A stretch of 64,000 nt of DNA from Salvator merianae (GCA_003586115.2 QVOM02000116.1:32899062-32963061), one strand, 5' to 3'; shown: positions 1 through 12,940, counted from the first letter of the stretch. Notes: a model not told the origin generated them from the letters alone. Translations and numbers: made by a program.

Positions 1-268
1 TGAAAAATCATTTTTTTGCATTCATTTTTGTACAAGAAAAATACCATTTTTCCCACTGTAAAATGCTTTTTTCATAAGTACAAACACAGCAAAACACGAA
101 TGTTTGATTAAATTGTTTGTTTTTTGCAAGCAGAAGACTGGTTTGATCCTATCAAAATGTGGCAATCCAGAAAACTAATTTTTTGTTTCAATGTGAATAT
201 TCAATTATTCAATGTGAATACATTTTTATTGAATTTGCAAACATGAAGTGAATTTTGCACTCAAAGCC

Positions 269-270
<2 letters not shown>

Positions 271-316
<46 letters not shown>

Positions 317-319
317 AAA
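271..319 (+). repeat. (GAAA)n microsatellite
   Basis: About twelve nearly perfect copies of the tetranucleotide GAAA. The purine-only strand gives a spurious Lys/Glu-rich open frame, which is not a gene. Confidence 0.95.
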
Positions 320-1134
320 AGATGTATGTATGATTGCAGCCTTTCACAGGTTCATTCAAGGATATCCAGCAGCAAGAATGGAATGTTCTTGCGTGTCTCT
401 CCAGCCTTTTTCAGAATTAGTGTGAACATAATAAAATATAATGAAGACAGCACTGGTCATCCTTGCAGATGTAATCTCTGTTTCTCTACAGTTAAGAATT
501 CATTTCTAAAATACCCAGTCTGGGAACTGTTTTATGATCAAGGGAATGCATTAAAGATCTGTTGTTTTATATTTGCTATATGGATTGCATTTTTGTTTTA
601 AGTTAGACTGTTAAAGCCTCTTCCATTAGATCAAGGAAAAGATAGGAATTATTAACAGAGGTGATCCCTGTCACAGTGGGGCTTCAGGGTTTTTCTGTCT
701 GTCCTGCCTTACTTCCCTATCCCCCTTTTCTCTTGTGTTTATATCTTTTTTGTTATAAGCTTGAGGGCAGGGACTTATCTAATATGTAGGTCCTTTTATA
801 AAACTGGTTTTGTTCCCACAAGCCACTGTGAAGTGCAAAACTAGGACTGCATCTGCATGCAGTAAAAAAGTGGCTTTGAAAGGAACTTAGAGGTGGTGTA
901 CTATCCACAAACTAATGCTTCTAAGGCCACTTCTGCACTTGCCTTTAGACTGGCAAAGTGTGGTGGAAGACCCTCTTCTGGGCCTCTCTTTTCCACACGC
1001 GGGTGCAGTCTAAAGAGACTTCACCCCCTATTAGCATGCTGCATCCACACTGGGCACAGAATGGTCTTGTCAAATTTGGCGAAATAACCGCCTAAACCAG
1101 GACGTCGGTAGACCTGTTTTTCCAGGTTGACTAT

Positions 1135-1315
1135 GGCCCTTTCTGCACTTGAGCGTATTCCAGATTATATCTCAGAATAGGGACCTGCCATCTGCATGCT
1201 AATGCAGATTATGGTAGACCCTGGGCAAGACCTTTCCATAGTTTGCACTAGCATGTGCATAGCAGGTCCCTATTCTGGGATATAATACACAATAAGGCCA
1301 AGTGCAGAAAGGGCC
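1135..1315. mobile_element. Palindromic MITE, group A, copy 1
   Basis: A 181-bp element whose ends are inverted copies of each other: GGCCCTTTCTGCACTTG at the left and its complement at the right. The inner arms also pair (ATTATATCTCAGAATAGGG against CCCTATTCTGGGATATAAT), so the element can fold almost end to end. It has no coding capacity, so it would need a transposase supplied in trans. The flanking triplets are TAT and AAT, one mismatch from a 3-bp target duplication. Two more copies lie at 10216 and 20302. Confidence 0.85.
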
Positions 1316-1921
1316 AATGTTTCAGGGGCTGCTAGAATGGCCCAGGGAGGCGTGTGGAAGAGTGCATGTCCCCTTGTGCACACCAAATTGTCTTGCTGAA
1401 ATGCATTCCCCTAGGCCTCGCATCAGGCTCTGAAGCTTTCATGAGCTTCAGAGCAGCACGAGGTGGTGGGGGGCTTTGTGTGCTGCATGGGGCCTGTGAT
1501 GGAACAGGCAATCTAAGTGTGGATGGCTTTTTTCGGGGACAGTCGGACAGTTCCAGCTGGGAACAGTTCCTTTAGGAGACGTTCCAGCTCTAATGCTCCC
1601 ACCATCACAAGTCTGGAAATGGCATAATACTCACTAAAGGCCAGAAAATGCACTTTTAAAGGCCTTTAGTGTGATTAAAAGGTGGGATAGAAACACTAGC
1701 ATCTGCGTGCTACAATCTCTAAGCCACTTTCAAGCCACTTTTTCATATGTGTGAATGCAGCCAATATTAGACAAGTAAATACTTTCTTTGGAAAATGAGG
1801 GGTCAGGAGAACCATAAAGGCCCAGACAATATAAGTCAATGTCACCACAGATAAAGCATAAATCAGAAAAGAGTTATATAAGGGTAGCCATATAGTACTA
1901 ACTGTGTAAAAGCAAAACTAT

Positions 1922-2038
1922 GGGTGCATCCAGACATTGCTTACTTTTCCCACTATATTTGGATATTCTGGAATAAAGAATGAATATTCCAGAATATCCA
2001 AATGTAATGGAACAAGTAAGTGAGGTCTGGATGTAGCC
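1922..2038. mobile_element. Palindromic MITE, group C, copy 1
   Basis: A 117-bp palindrome with ends matching GGCTGCATCCAGACATTGC and a central hairpin TGGATATTCTGGAATA / TATTCCAGAATATCCA. It is bracketed by TAT triplets (1919-1921 and 2039-2041), which looks like a 3-bp target-site duplication. There is no coding sequence. Related copies are at 6069 and 31101. Confidence 0.85.
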
Positions 2039-2509
2039 TATGTTATATAAACCCTTGCCACACAAGAGACAACTGTTTTACAATTATATAAGCTTCTCTG
2101 AGACTCTGGGAGAGTTAAAAACAAATAAGCAATGAAAAGGAACAGGAAGAGACATGTAAAGGATTTTGAAAAGATATCATCCCACCTTCTAATTTTCAGA
2201 TTGTATTCACTGAATATGTTGAAGAGGAGAAAAGAATTTCAACTACTAATCCTTCCTCTGACCTCTGCAGTGGAAATTATAAGGCTTGAATTGCACACTG
2301 CAGTCCTCTTTATGCTGTTTTCTGTGAACACAGATTAAATGATGCTAGATAAAAACAAAATCACATATAGAACTCCAGAGACTTGACAAAATTAATAATT
2401 GAGCATAGAAAATGAACTTTGTGTCTGTGGGGAGATCACAATAATGTATGCAATCCATTTCTGTGTCTGAACGAAACAGTGCTTTACAGGAATTTGGATT
2501 ACTGTTGCT

Positions 2510-2760
2510 GTTAGGCACTGTCAATTTGTGTTTGACTCCTAATGGCTGCCTACTCAAATGCTCAGTATTTTAACCTGTCCCCAGTTATATCTCATAGCTC
2601 TTCCAAGGACATTCCAGTAGTCTCCTGGATTCCATCCATCTATCCATCTTATCTATCTTCCCTTTTTTCTGTTCCCCGTAACCTTTTTTGCATCACATGC
2701 CCAAATGAGCTTTTGCTTAACAATCATTATCAATCTAGAATTTGTTCTTCTTGCAGTCTG
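2510..2760 (-). mobile_element. RTE/BovB-like LINE or SINE 3' fragment, reversed
   Basis: On the minus strand this resembles the 3' part of an RTE-type element. The stretch around 2525 (TTGTGTTTGACTCCTAATGG) is the degraded complement of the usual BovB-type tail, and the CCATCCATC...TTATCT run near 2635 matches the complement of the intact BovB copy near 13.4 kb. It is old and diverged, and the limits are approximate. Confidence 0.5.
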
Positions 2761-4509
2761 TAATATTCCTAGTAACATTCCATTGTTTATTTGGTATTCC
2801 AAGAGAACGATTTTGTCTTCTACTTTTACTTCTTCTGTCACCAGTTGACATTACTTACTATAAAGTTTACTTACTATAAAGTATTAATTCAGATTTTACA
2901 CTTTCTGTTATCTCTTTCATAATGAATTCTCCTAAATCTTTGCTTTTGGCTATGGCATTCTAGTTCAACATCATCTCAAAGGTAGACAAGACCCTCTTTA
3001 GGAGGGGTTTGATCACTGACACCTTCAACTCTGCCTGCATCACTCCTTCCTGTCATAAGGCATTTACTATTTTCTTGACCTACTTTGACATCCTCATGCA
3101 ACTAAATTTTCAAAACCATGAAGGGCAAGATCAAGAGGGAAGGTGGGCTGATGAACATCTATATGAACATTGTCCACATCCTTTAAGACTCAGCAACTGA
3201 AACTGCTCCCATAACAAACATATTTCTTCTGGATTTGCTTCAGCTGTGGCACCCAAAGCATTGTGGATCTGAGTGATTTGCAAAGTACACAAAATTTGTA
3301 ACCTGCCATAAGGCCTTTAGGCAATGGGATGGAGTATAAGTCAAAATAATAAATGCTTTGCATTGCATTCCTGGCTGGTCCAAGCTTTTGGCATCAATCA
3401 AATTCCTTATTATACAAATACCCTCATCTGGACAGTTCATAGCAAATGTAATGGTAGAAGCAAAGAAACCCAGTTTTATCCCCACAGTTACACAGTAGGT
3501 GTGATTATGCATTCGCTCATCAAATTCGCTCTTGTGCCACTTGTGCTCTAGTTGTTTCCCCATCTGTTTCACTGTTCTTTGCTATTCAATAAACCAACAT
3601 CCTACAGAGCATGAGATCAAGGCTTCAACAGGTGTGCCAGCTATTTCAGCCAAGAATTCCCCAGAAGTATTCAGGAATTGCTCCAATTTTGTAAGTCTTT
3701 GAATGAGGACCATCCTAACTGGTCCCTCATCCTGCAGTCAATCCAAAGCATATCAGGGAATGATCCAACCATGATAACCAAGAATGAACATTTCTCAAAC
3801 CATCAGTTCATTATCCAGTTACTTAGATGAAAAATCTAAATAAAATATTTGGCCTGCAGAGTGCATTGTAGCACTAACTGTCATGGTGGCCATAAAGTTC
3901 TCAATCAGTCCATTTCTAGGATCCCAATCATGGGCACTGAAATTTCCAAGAACTAATATCCTGGGATTCTCCACACCACACCATGAGACAGGTAGGTAGG
4001 GAGCAGATTGATTAATAAATCAAAATAATTTCTGCCTTGTTCTCCCCATCTTCTTTTTACCAGATAGGTTAGATTTACATAACTAGTAGATATACCTAAT
4101 CCTAAACAACATATAAGAAAATTTAAAAACAAAACTATTTACCTTTGTTTCTCTAATATGTACTTAACTCATGCTATCTATCTTTCCAGAATAACAGTAG
4201 TAATAAGATTAGCAAAGAAAACTAAAATTACATGAATGGCTAATTAGTTGCTAAATATATGTCCCACAAAACACATTGGAATTAAAAAGGATAACATCAT
4301 TGGAGCTATGGATGTGTTGTGGATTTAATTTTTTTCTCTTATTTTTTAATCACTATCCTTAGTTTTTATTTTGTTATACCTATCTTTTAAGTAAGGAGGT
4401 TATATTGTTCCATAAGGAGAACTATAACTTATTAAAAATGTCAAACTACCAGCAGCTAAAAGAAATAATAAGACATTCAACTACCACAAAAAAGCAATTT
4501 GATAAGCTA

Positions 4510-5020
4510 GAATTACAGCTTCTGCACCATGCACTGTGCACCATGCACAAGGTTTCCAGCTGATTGGGCCAGGAATGGAGTGCAGTGCTGTGGGAATGTG
4601 TTGGTGGCTGTTTACATGATGGCTCCACATTCTGGTCTACCTTTAGAGACAGGGAACGAAAGTTCCCTGATGTCCAAAGTTGCAGGCCATGGAAAGTTGA
4701 GTGGTAGGTGTGGAAATGGCCCCCAATGTGGCTGTTTCTGGAGCCCAACAAAATGTTGTTGGACTCCAGAATGGTGCTGGGCTGCAGCTTCCACCACTGC
4801 ATGTTCACATGGTGGCAGCAGGAAAGTAACAAGATTGGAAGTGCAAGGGAGAACAATTTAAAATGGTAGCCTTCTGGTGTGTTCCTGGGCTTGGTTTGTG
4901 CATCCTGGATTGGGCCACACTCAGAGCTTGTGCAGCCAGTATATCCCCCAGAAGGCCATGCTCTGGCATGCAGATCCCATGGTCCCAGACTCCAACTGGG
5001 GTGATCCACAAGGACTGTTT
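4510..5020. mobile_element. Group B non-autonomous DNA transposon, degraded
   Basis: Shares with the better copies at 44155 and 55611 the internal hairpin CAGGGAACGAAAGTTCCCTG and the motif of an ATGG(C)CCC run followed by a GTGGTG-rich stretch. Open frames on both strands, including one of about 200 codons on the minus strand, arise from this moderately GC-rich repeat and look non-functional. Boundaries are not resolved. Confidence 0.45.
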
Positions 5021-5734
5021 CCAAGATGTCTTTGCTTTTAATAGAAAAGATTACCACACTGATTCCTGGAATTCTTGAATATCTTCAGACGACTGGATTA
5101 ACACTGTGGCCTTGGACTAGAAGTGCTTCTAAGCAAGATGAGACCATCCATGTATATTTAGATAACTTTTGCCAAGAATAAATTGTAGAGGGTTTTGATT
5201 TTTAAGATTTTCTGAAAATCTCTAAAAGATTGTCCCTGTACCTTAGTTCAAGACACAGAGACTTATACCCTGATTGCAGGCGACTGGCAAGGGGGATAGA
5301 ATCATTATAGGCAACTGTGCTTCCTTCAAAGACTTTTTCGCTGACTTCTCAGTCTATGGTCATTTCTGCCTTTACCATTATTCTGGGATAAGAAGAGGTC
5401 CAGTATGAGCTGAATTACCTAGCATGGGCTAGCATGGTGTGGTAGAGCCCACACTGTACAGATATGGTCTAGGTTTGATTTTGGACTAACTTTCCCTATG
5501 TGGACTGGTTTCCCTAATGACTGCCAAGGGCCACCTGACCTCATCTCTGTGGAGGATTGCTCCTTTGATCTCACAGACAAGCACAGACCTACTAGAAGTT
5601 TGAGCTCCTGCTGGTGTTGCTTTTAGTGTCATTGGAGCTCTCTTACCACAGTAAGGTAGTGATTCCCCCAGAGGGTAATCAGAATTACACTGAGATGAAT
5701 TAAAAATACAAAGATGACTGGAGCAATCATGCAT

Positions 5735-5853
5735 GAACAGTCAGGGTTGAGATACTACAGTACATGATATCAAACAAAATCAGAAGCTGAGAAAGAGTTA
5801 AAAATATGTGAAGGATTTAGGAGAAGCTCAAAGACTAGTTAACTAATTTCTTT
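5735..5853 (+). repeat. Left arm of 119-bp inverted repeat
   Basis: This 119-bp stretch is the reverse complement of 6216-6334 with roughly ten mismatches. The arms are separated by about 360 bp that contain a group C MITE. The similarity stops abruptly at both ends, so this is a local inverted duplication or the arms of an unrecognised element. Confidence 0.9.
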
Positions 5854-6068
5854 CCCATTGAGTATATTGAGACAATTTTAGAAGATGTTGTTCAGACAAA
5901 AAAAAAAAAAAAAAGCAAATACAGCAATTAGTATTTACACAAGTACATTTTTATTAGTAAAATCTCATTAGCATTCAGAAAATTTATTTACTCATTTAGC
6001 AAACTTTTTTTATCTCACCCTTGAGCTCCAAAAGAATCTCAGAGTGGCTCGCATAGATAATACTAGTT

Positions 6069-6452
6069 AGCTGCATCCAGCCATCACTTATTTATTCTGC
6101 TATATTTGGATATTCTGGAATAAAGCATGGATATTCCAGAATATCCATGTTTTATTCCAAAATATCCAAACACAGCAGAATAAATTGTTTCAGTATGCTC
6201 TTTAAGCAGAATGGTAAAGAAATTAGTTACTAGTCTTTGAGCTTCTCCCAAATCCTTCACATATTTCTGAACCCTTTCTCACCTTCTGATTTTGTTTGGA
6301 ATCATGTACTGTAGTATCGCAACCCTGACTGTTCACTGGATGAGATGGATGGATTCATAGTGCCATGGAAGTAATGGACTGAGTTTGGGCAAATTCTATG
6401 CTTTATTCCAGAATATCCAAATACAGTGAAATAAATAAGTTTGGATGCAGCT
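6069..6452. mobile_element. Group C MITE, copy 2, interrupted
   Basis: The left part (6069-6190) and right end (6395-6452) both match group C, with terminal AGCTGCATCC and its complement, and GTT triplets at 6066-6068 and 6453-6455 bracket the whole. Between them sits extra sequence containing the right arm of an inverted repeat (6216-6334). Parts of the MITE inner arm (TTTATTCCAGAATATCC) occur on both sides of the insert, so a duplication accompanied the interruption, or two elements are nested. Confidence 0.75.
6216..6334 (-). repeat. Right arm of 119-bp inverted repeat
   Basis: Reverse complement of 5735-5853 with about ten mismatches. It lies inside a group C MITE, so the inverted copy probably arrived after the MITE did. 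Confidence 0.9.
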
Positions 6453-7865
6453 GTTGGCTCTCTGCCCCCAGGCTTACAATCTAAAAAGACATGAAACAGA
6501 AGGAAAAAGGAACTAGGAGAAAGTTGAACAGCTGCCTAGAATCTGATGTTGCTTCTTGGCAGTAAGGCAACTTAATGTGTATCTGCTTACTTAAGATCTA
6601 TGAATGTAATAACTGTTATTAAACAATAGTTAATTTACCAACTAAGAAATAGACCAGTGCAGAACTTTGTCACTATTAACATTCCAAGCTTGTGATATAA
6701 TTTATTTAGCCATTCAGATGTTGCTGAGTTTCTATTCTCATCTTTACATACCACTAGCTGTGCTGGACACAACTACTAAACAAAGTTTTAATTCCATAAA
6801 TCTTGAAAACCACAGGTTAGCCGCCCCTGTCTTAGACCTTAAATTGGAGGCACTCTGAAACGAGACTACTGCATATCTGTAAGATTCCTTGTTTGACTCT
6901 TGAGATAAACAGTTGTATGGGTTTGTGAATGACGAGTGATGACAAAATCTGTATTTGTAAAAGTACTTTGCATTCCTTCCTCCTGACTCTTTCCTTATAC
7001 AGTTGCCTCATACTGGTATGCTTACAAGTACTTTACATTAAAAAAAAGCCCTCCAGAAAAATATAAATTGAAAATATCTGAGGAGATTGTTTGGTCAAGT
7101 AGTACTCCTACCACTTTTGCTTTTAGGCACTGGGGTTTTATATCAACAAATATCTAAGCCATAGTTGCAATAGCATTCAATCTTTTAAAATATGCATAAG
7201 TAAACCCACATCCATATCTATATACAAATGTAACCAAAACATTATAATAAGAAAAATAAACAGTACAGCAGAGTGTAATGCAAAGAGTGTGTACACAGGA
7301 CTCTTATCATTTAAGAAACAATGTACTGTTACACTACTTTAGGAAAGGAATTGCAGTACCTGTATTATATAATTCTAAGGAAACCACCTAAAGTGGACCA
7401 AAATTAAGCAGAAGGACTTTCATTCTTGGTATCTCTACTTAAATTATCTTGAATCCCTGAGCAGCATTTCTGTCTGTGGAGACATTTGTGTGAGATCTAT
7501 GGATGTGCCAAGTCAATTCATGCAAGCTGGCTTGTGCACAAATAAGCCTGGCTTGTTCAATTTGCTTTTGAACGGAGCAAGGGTGTAAAAAGGGGGCCAT
7601 GACATGAATGTGTGCTTAACTCCCCCTGACTCAGTAAGGCCTTGTATGCTTCCCAGAATCCACCACTTCCAGAAGAGGCCATGGCTGCAAGGTGGCCATC
7701 AAGTGCTGTCATGGCTACGAAAGTCATTTTATGGCACTGTCTTGCTGAATAGGCACTTTGCATCCATTTTGAAGCTTTTTGTGGATGCAAAATGATGGGT
7801 GGTAGGTGGAACTCTTCTTTTACTCTGATCTACCCCATTGTGGGGTTTTCAAGGTCCGCCACAGT

Positions 7866-8055
7866 GAAGAGAAGAAGAAGAAGAATTGGTTTTTATACCC
7901 CGCTTTTCTCGGCCGAAGCTGACTCAAAGCGACTTACAAGGTTATTTTTCGCCCGAAGGCTGACATCTATCTTCCGCGTCACACAAGTGATGCTCCCTAT
8001 TTATCTACTTGCAATTACTTGCTTTCGAACAGCTAGGTTGACTAGAGAACTTGAG
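7866..8055 (-). mobile_element. L2/CR1-type LINE 3' end, reversed
   Basis: Contains the stretch TTGGTTTTTATACCCCGCTT followed by GACTCAAAGCGACTTACAAG, which I recognise as the complement of a very common reptile LINE or SINE end (a GTAAGTCGCTTTGAGTC...GGGGTATAAA type tail). The orientation is minus. It is short and truncated, as is usual for LINE copies. Confidence 0.65.
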
Positions 8056-9429
8056 CCAAGTTCCCCATTATTTCCTACAGGCAAGTGAAGACCAAGCCAG
8101 CTGGTGAGCTTCATGAAGTGGCTGTTCACAGACATGTGACCTCAAACCATGTCAGGTGGCATCTGGCTCAGCTTGAAGCACATCTCTAGTGAGATCATGT
8201 TCAAGAACCACCCTTTCTGAATGCCTGTCTTTTCATTCCTGTCTGGGACACTCCCATCTTGAAAGTTAACATGCAGGTGCTCATGTGCACATGCTTGCAG
8301 GTGCTCATACACTTTGCAACCCCATGAAAAGACAATGTAACAGCCTATTATGCACAATTCCTGAAAAGTCACCATCATATTGAAGTTTACTTTGACAGAT
8401 TAAATACAGTAGTAAGGATTGCAGCTCCTGAAGGCTGCAAAAAATATGGAGGCAATGAATTACTTCTGGTGGTGTTTCCTGGTGCACCACTGAAAAGAGT
8501 CCCCCATGGTATATCAGGCCACAGGAACATGAGGTCTGCACACCCTTTCTGGTTTTAAAAGGTTTACTGGCAGACCAGCATAGGGTACCATTTTGGTGCT
8601 CTATCCTGGTTCATGGTCCAGTCCAACACAGACAGGCCATTCCAAGGGAGGGTGGGACCTCTGCTAGTCCACACTACATGTGGACTGACAGAAGCCACGA
8701 GAACTGCAGTCAGTCCTGTGGACCAGTATACTGGTAAGTGCACCAAGGGTCTGTAACACAGGAAGATTTTCATCGGATTCATAGATAGGAAAGGAATAAT
8801 TGGACTCTCCTTTCTGTGCTGGTATTCCCGCTACCTTTCTTTTTAAAGATGTTCTCCCTCATGCCACATAGCTGTGGTTTCTAGGCAGAAGGTACTTCTA
8901 TTCTTTCATAAATCTTCCAACAGCAGCTTGCAGAGCACTTCCAAATGGGATTTTTCAGAAGAACTGAGTGAAAAAGTTTGGAGCAAGAATCACTTGGAAG
9001 TCTCTCATTCATCTGCTGGATCAGATGGCCTAGAATGGCCCTTCTAGTTCAGCAGTTTTTATCCAGTTGCATATGGAAACGGACAAACAGGAGATGAATA
9101 CAGTTGTACATCTTGCTTACAGTCTCCTGAAAAATTGACCTCCAAAGGAATAGTGAATTCATACACTGAATGGAAATATGTCTCCATCAAGGTTGACAGC
9201 CATTAATAGCTTATGGATATCAAAGGGAGACTTGCAAACAAAGTTTTCCTATATCCCCATTGTTCCTATAGGATGGCATTGATACCTTCTCTAGACACAA
9301 AAAGAAAAAACCAGAAAACACAAGCAATTGTGTTATTCCGGCAAAATGAAAAATTAAAATCAAGGAATGCTCGAACATTATTTTTAAAATTCTTGTGCTT
9401 GTTCTCCAGATCATCATAAAAGGCAGGAT

Positions 9430-9845
9430 TTGTACGTGCCGGTTGACCTGCACCATGAAGACCATTCCTGGCACACTCCAAGGAGGGGGATGGAGATGGC
9501 TGGGCAGCTGTTTGCTTGGATAGCTGTCCTAGGCTGTCCTGTCTCTGAAACTGGGGAATGAAAGTTACACACTGGCAACATTTTACTGAGCTCTAGAAAT
9601 GACCTCAAAAGTTGGTCATTTTTAGAACTTGGTGAAATGTTGTCAGGCACTTGAATGGGTTGTCACTGCTTCTGCTGCTGCAGCCTGACTGCACAGTAAT
9701 AGCAGGGATGATTCCATGGCCACAAGTGGGCAAGACAGAGGTGCCAAGTGGGCATTGTGAGCCAAAACAGGGCCTGGGCCTGCTCTGGTGAGTGGTGCTG
9801 AGTGGACACTATGTTCCCTGCACACTGCTGGCATGGTCCAAAAGA
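9430..9845. mobile_element. Group B-like degraded DNA transposon
   Basis: Moderately GC-rich island in AT-rich flank sharing group B internal signatures (GGGGAATGAAAGTTAC, CTCTAGAAATGACC). No intact ends were located. Open frames here are not genes. Confidence 0.35.
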
Positions 9846-10166
9846 TCTATGAACATCCTGCCAATGGTAACAGGATGGAAATTTGTTTCTTTAGAAAGTT
9901 GATTTCTTACCATTTTAATATCTTTTTGGCTTCCTTTTAATTTATCCTCAGACCATGAGGAATCAATTAGATTATCTTTGTACCAGAGGGGTCAGATCTC
10001 CTAGCTCAGTTCAATTAACTGCTCTTATTCAAACTTCAGGCAGAATTATCCAGAAATGATAGGCTGTTGCCATGGTGACTGGGGATGCACCACACACCTG
10101 CATAGCCACAGCCATGCCACTGCCTGCAAAGTTCATTCACACCTGGAAGTGGATGTGAATGCTGCA

Positions 10167-10195
10167 TACCAGGAGCAGTCCTGCTGCTCCTGGTA
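10167..10195. repeat. Perfect 12-bp hairpin
   Basis: TACCAGGAGCAG and CTGCTCCTGGTA are exact inverted copies separated by five bases, just left of a group A MITE. It is probably the remains of a palindromic element. Confidence 0.8.
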
Positions 10196-10215
10196 CAGCT
10201 GTGGATAATAATTTT

Positions 10216-10395
10216 GGTCCTTTCTGCACTTGGCCTTATTGTGGGTTATATCTCAGAATAGGGACCTGCTATCCACATGCTAGTGCAAACTATGAAAGGT
10301 CTTGTCCAGGGTCTACCATAGTCTGCACTAGTATGCAGATGGCAGGTCCCTATTCTGAGATATAATCTGGAATAAGTCCAAGTGAAGAAAGGGTC
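10216..10395. mobile_element. Palindromic MITE, group A, copy 2
   Basis: A 180-bp relative of the element at 1135: the same GGTCCTTTCTGCACTTGG end, the same inner arm (ATATCTCAGAATAGGGACCT) and the matching inverted right half ending in AGAAAGGGTC. The flanking triplets are TTT and TTT, a perfect 3-bp target duplication. Non-coding. Confidence 0.85.
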
Positions 10396-10859
10396 TTTGT
10401 TGCCCGCAGCAAGTAGTGATTGGGAGTGTTCGCAGACACTCCTGATCACTCAGGCCTCCACAAAATGTGAATGACTGTGCTAGTAAGTGTCCCACAGTTC
10501 ATTAGCACTAAAGTGTGAAATGGCCCCATCATTCTTTCTGTCAGCATGTTAGTTAATGCTTTAAGCACCAGCACATAATGAAAAGAAACAAATATTTTCA
10601 TTTTAAATACAGTAGTCCCTCAGATAATGTGGTGCTTCTATTTAAGGAAATCATTGTGTAGTATGAATAGCATTAAGGAAACTAGAACCAACTGTTAATT
10701 CCCCTAATTACCTATTTATCAATACCAGCAATAATGCGTATATTGCAGTTTGGCTTAGCACAGTACTGTAGGACATGGGTCTATTTTCTGGGACTCGATT
10801 CACACTGAGCCACCTCCTAGCGCGACCAAGCCAGCTCAGTGTACCTCTACCTCTCTCTA

Positions 10860-11560
10860 GAAATATCTTGTAGCTATTCCAAGAACATTCCACTATTTAC
10901 TTTGCTCTGGTCCATCCATCTTATCTGCTGTCCTCCCCTTCTTCTGTTTTCCTAAATCGTGCCAGAAAACATTTTTAGTCCTTCATTAGCTTGCATAAGA
11001 TGCTCAAGGTATGTTCGATAATAATTTTGTCAAGGGATAAGTTGCATTTATTTGATCCAGGATAAATCCACTTATTTCCTCACAGTCTATCATATTCTTA
11101 GAAGCTGTGTCCAGACCCCTATTTTCTTTCTCATGCTCAGTTACCAGTCTTCTCAGCTGGACTTTACAAAAGAAAAGATCCTTGTTTTAATGATTGCAAC
11201 CTTTGTGATCAAGGCATCGTTTTTATCCATCATCATTTTCTCCAGCCGTGTCATTATTTTCTTCCATATTCTTCTGCAGCACACTGTCCATCTTTATCCA
11301 TGTTGGAACCCAAAGGAGCAAAACCCTACTGCCTCTACTTCCACATCGTTAGCTGTAATTCATCCTGCCTGCAGGCTGCCACCTTATTTTGTGTTAATTC
11401 TAGTTTTGCATATTATTTTTCCACTTTCATAACAAGTTCTTCTAAGGTTATGCTTGGTGTTGGGTACCATGGAGTCATAGCCAACTCCTGGTAGACTGCA
11501 TAGGCACCTCTCTGCAGTTTTCTTACAGAGATACAGAAGTGGATTTGTCATTGCCAATGT
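10860..11560 (-). mobile_element. Reversed RTE-like fragment with SINE-like end
   Basis: The minus strand at 11455-11560 matches the SINE at 36205: both carry a stretch like CCACTTCTGTATCTCTG, then AAGAAAACTGCA and GAGGTGCC, then CCAGGAGTTGGC. The sequence near 10912 (CCATCCATCTTATCTGC) resembles the complement of the BovB 3' region. The middle part is an unidentified repeat. Limits are approximate. Confidence 0.5.
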
Positions 11561-11579
11561 CTAGAGACAGGGTACAAAT

Positions 11580-11811
11580 GCATGGAGGACAGGTGTGGGT
11601 TCTAGAATTGATTCCTAGGTACATCCTCTGGGTTGGAGGGACAGGCAGAATGCCTTTAAAGGCCATCTGCAGGGAGTTGAGAGCAGATGAAGGTTTTGCC
11701 CTTGTCTTCTGCTTCACAATACCCAGAAGCAAATGGTAGGCCACTGTGTCGGATGGGATGCTGAACTAGATGGGCTGTGGCCTGATCCAGCAGGATTTCT
11801 CTTACATTCTT
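11580..11811 (+). mobile_element. CR1/L2-type LINE 3' end
   Basis: Ends with GATGCTGAACTAGATGGGC, then TGATCCAGCAGG and TTCTTA, a tail common in reptile genomes. Its upstream part (TTGATTCCTAGGTACATCC, then AATGCCTTTAAAGGCC) is the complement of the longer reversed copy at 24840-25440, so the two are the same family in opposite orientations. Confidence 0.7.
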
Positions 11812-12429
11812 AGCATACTTGCATGATCTTTGTGATAGTAGGGTGACTGAGTAATCTTGTGGAAAGAGATACCTGATTTCTTTGCCAAAGGCCTGTTCCA
11901 CTGTAACTACATCTTCATCAAAGTATAGCCCTCTAGATGCAAGTAAACTGTTAAGTCCTATAAGTATGCCCCGTCACAAGAACTGATGGGAGTTACATAT
12001 TGTTTAGCAACATCTTGCAGGTCTTAGTTCAGCCAGCACTAATCTGCTGTTTCCCTTTGCTCACTTCGCTGCAGTAGGAATATGTATTTGCATATATTTA
12101 TTTATGCATTAATATCCTGCTTTTGCTTCAGAGAGGCCAAAATGGTGTTATCTCCCTAATAGACTTGTCTAAGGTTGCTTACGCTGCAATCATGCACGTG
12201 AAAAAAGCATTTCAAAGACAGATTAGAGATGGTTCACAGGTGAGATTGTTCATACACCAGTTTGCTCCCTCCCACTCTCATGAACATTCTAAGTTAAAAA
12301 ATATAGATTAAAGTTTGAATGGGAAACTATGTCTAAGGTGCTTTGAGCTACCTTTTTTTGTGTGTGCTATGTGTGAATATAGCCCCAGGGAAGTTTCATG
12401 GCTGAGTGGGATTCAATCTAAAGGACTCC

Positions 12430-12940
12430 TAGGCAGCTTCTACATGGTCCATTCGGACCATGCTGGACACTGCCTGAGAATGCAGTGTATACTTGCCAGA
12501 GTGGTCCCTGGGAGGCACACCCTCTGGGGGAGAGCTCTGGATACAGGGACCATTTCCTTGGAGTACTCCCTGGCACAAAAATTGCACCAGGGAACACTCC
12601 AATAGGAGACCACTTTAAAAAGGTCTCATGACTGTTCACAGGCCCTGAACTGCTCCAGCCATGTGCCAGGCAGACAGCTGGAGTATTCCATGGGCTCTGG
12701 AAATGGCCCCAGCAATGGGTCATTTACTGCATGCTGCCAAAATCTCCCCAGACCTGAAACTTTGGACGCTCGGGAACTTTCACTTCCTGCCTCCCCTGGG
12801 GGAAACTGGGACAGGACCACAACAATGTGGACAGTCCCTGGTACACGTTGCCTTGACCCCCTCTGTTCTTGGCCTGGATTAAGCGATTCTGGTCAAGAAT
12901 GACCTTCACATTGTGCACCAAGGCACTTGGTGTGGAAGGT
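12430..12940. mobile_element. Group B-like degraded DNA transposon
   Basis: A GC-rich island with the group B signature AAATGGCCCC...AATGGGTC and the hairpin GGGAACTTTCACTTCCTG. Overlapping open frames on both strands come from this repeat. No clean ends or target duplication were found. Confidence 0.4.

Noticed and set aside
4446..5057. Minus-strand open frame of about 200 codons
   Set aside because: It falls on a group B transposon relic, has no recognisable domain, and comparable open frames occur on the opposite strand.
10607..10780. TACAGTAGTCCCTCAG as the end of a Tc1/pogo-type transposon
   Set aside because: Only one end was seen; no matching inverted end or TA duplication could be found, so it is not annotated.
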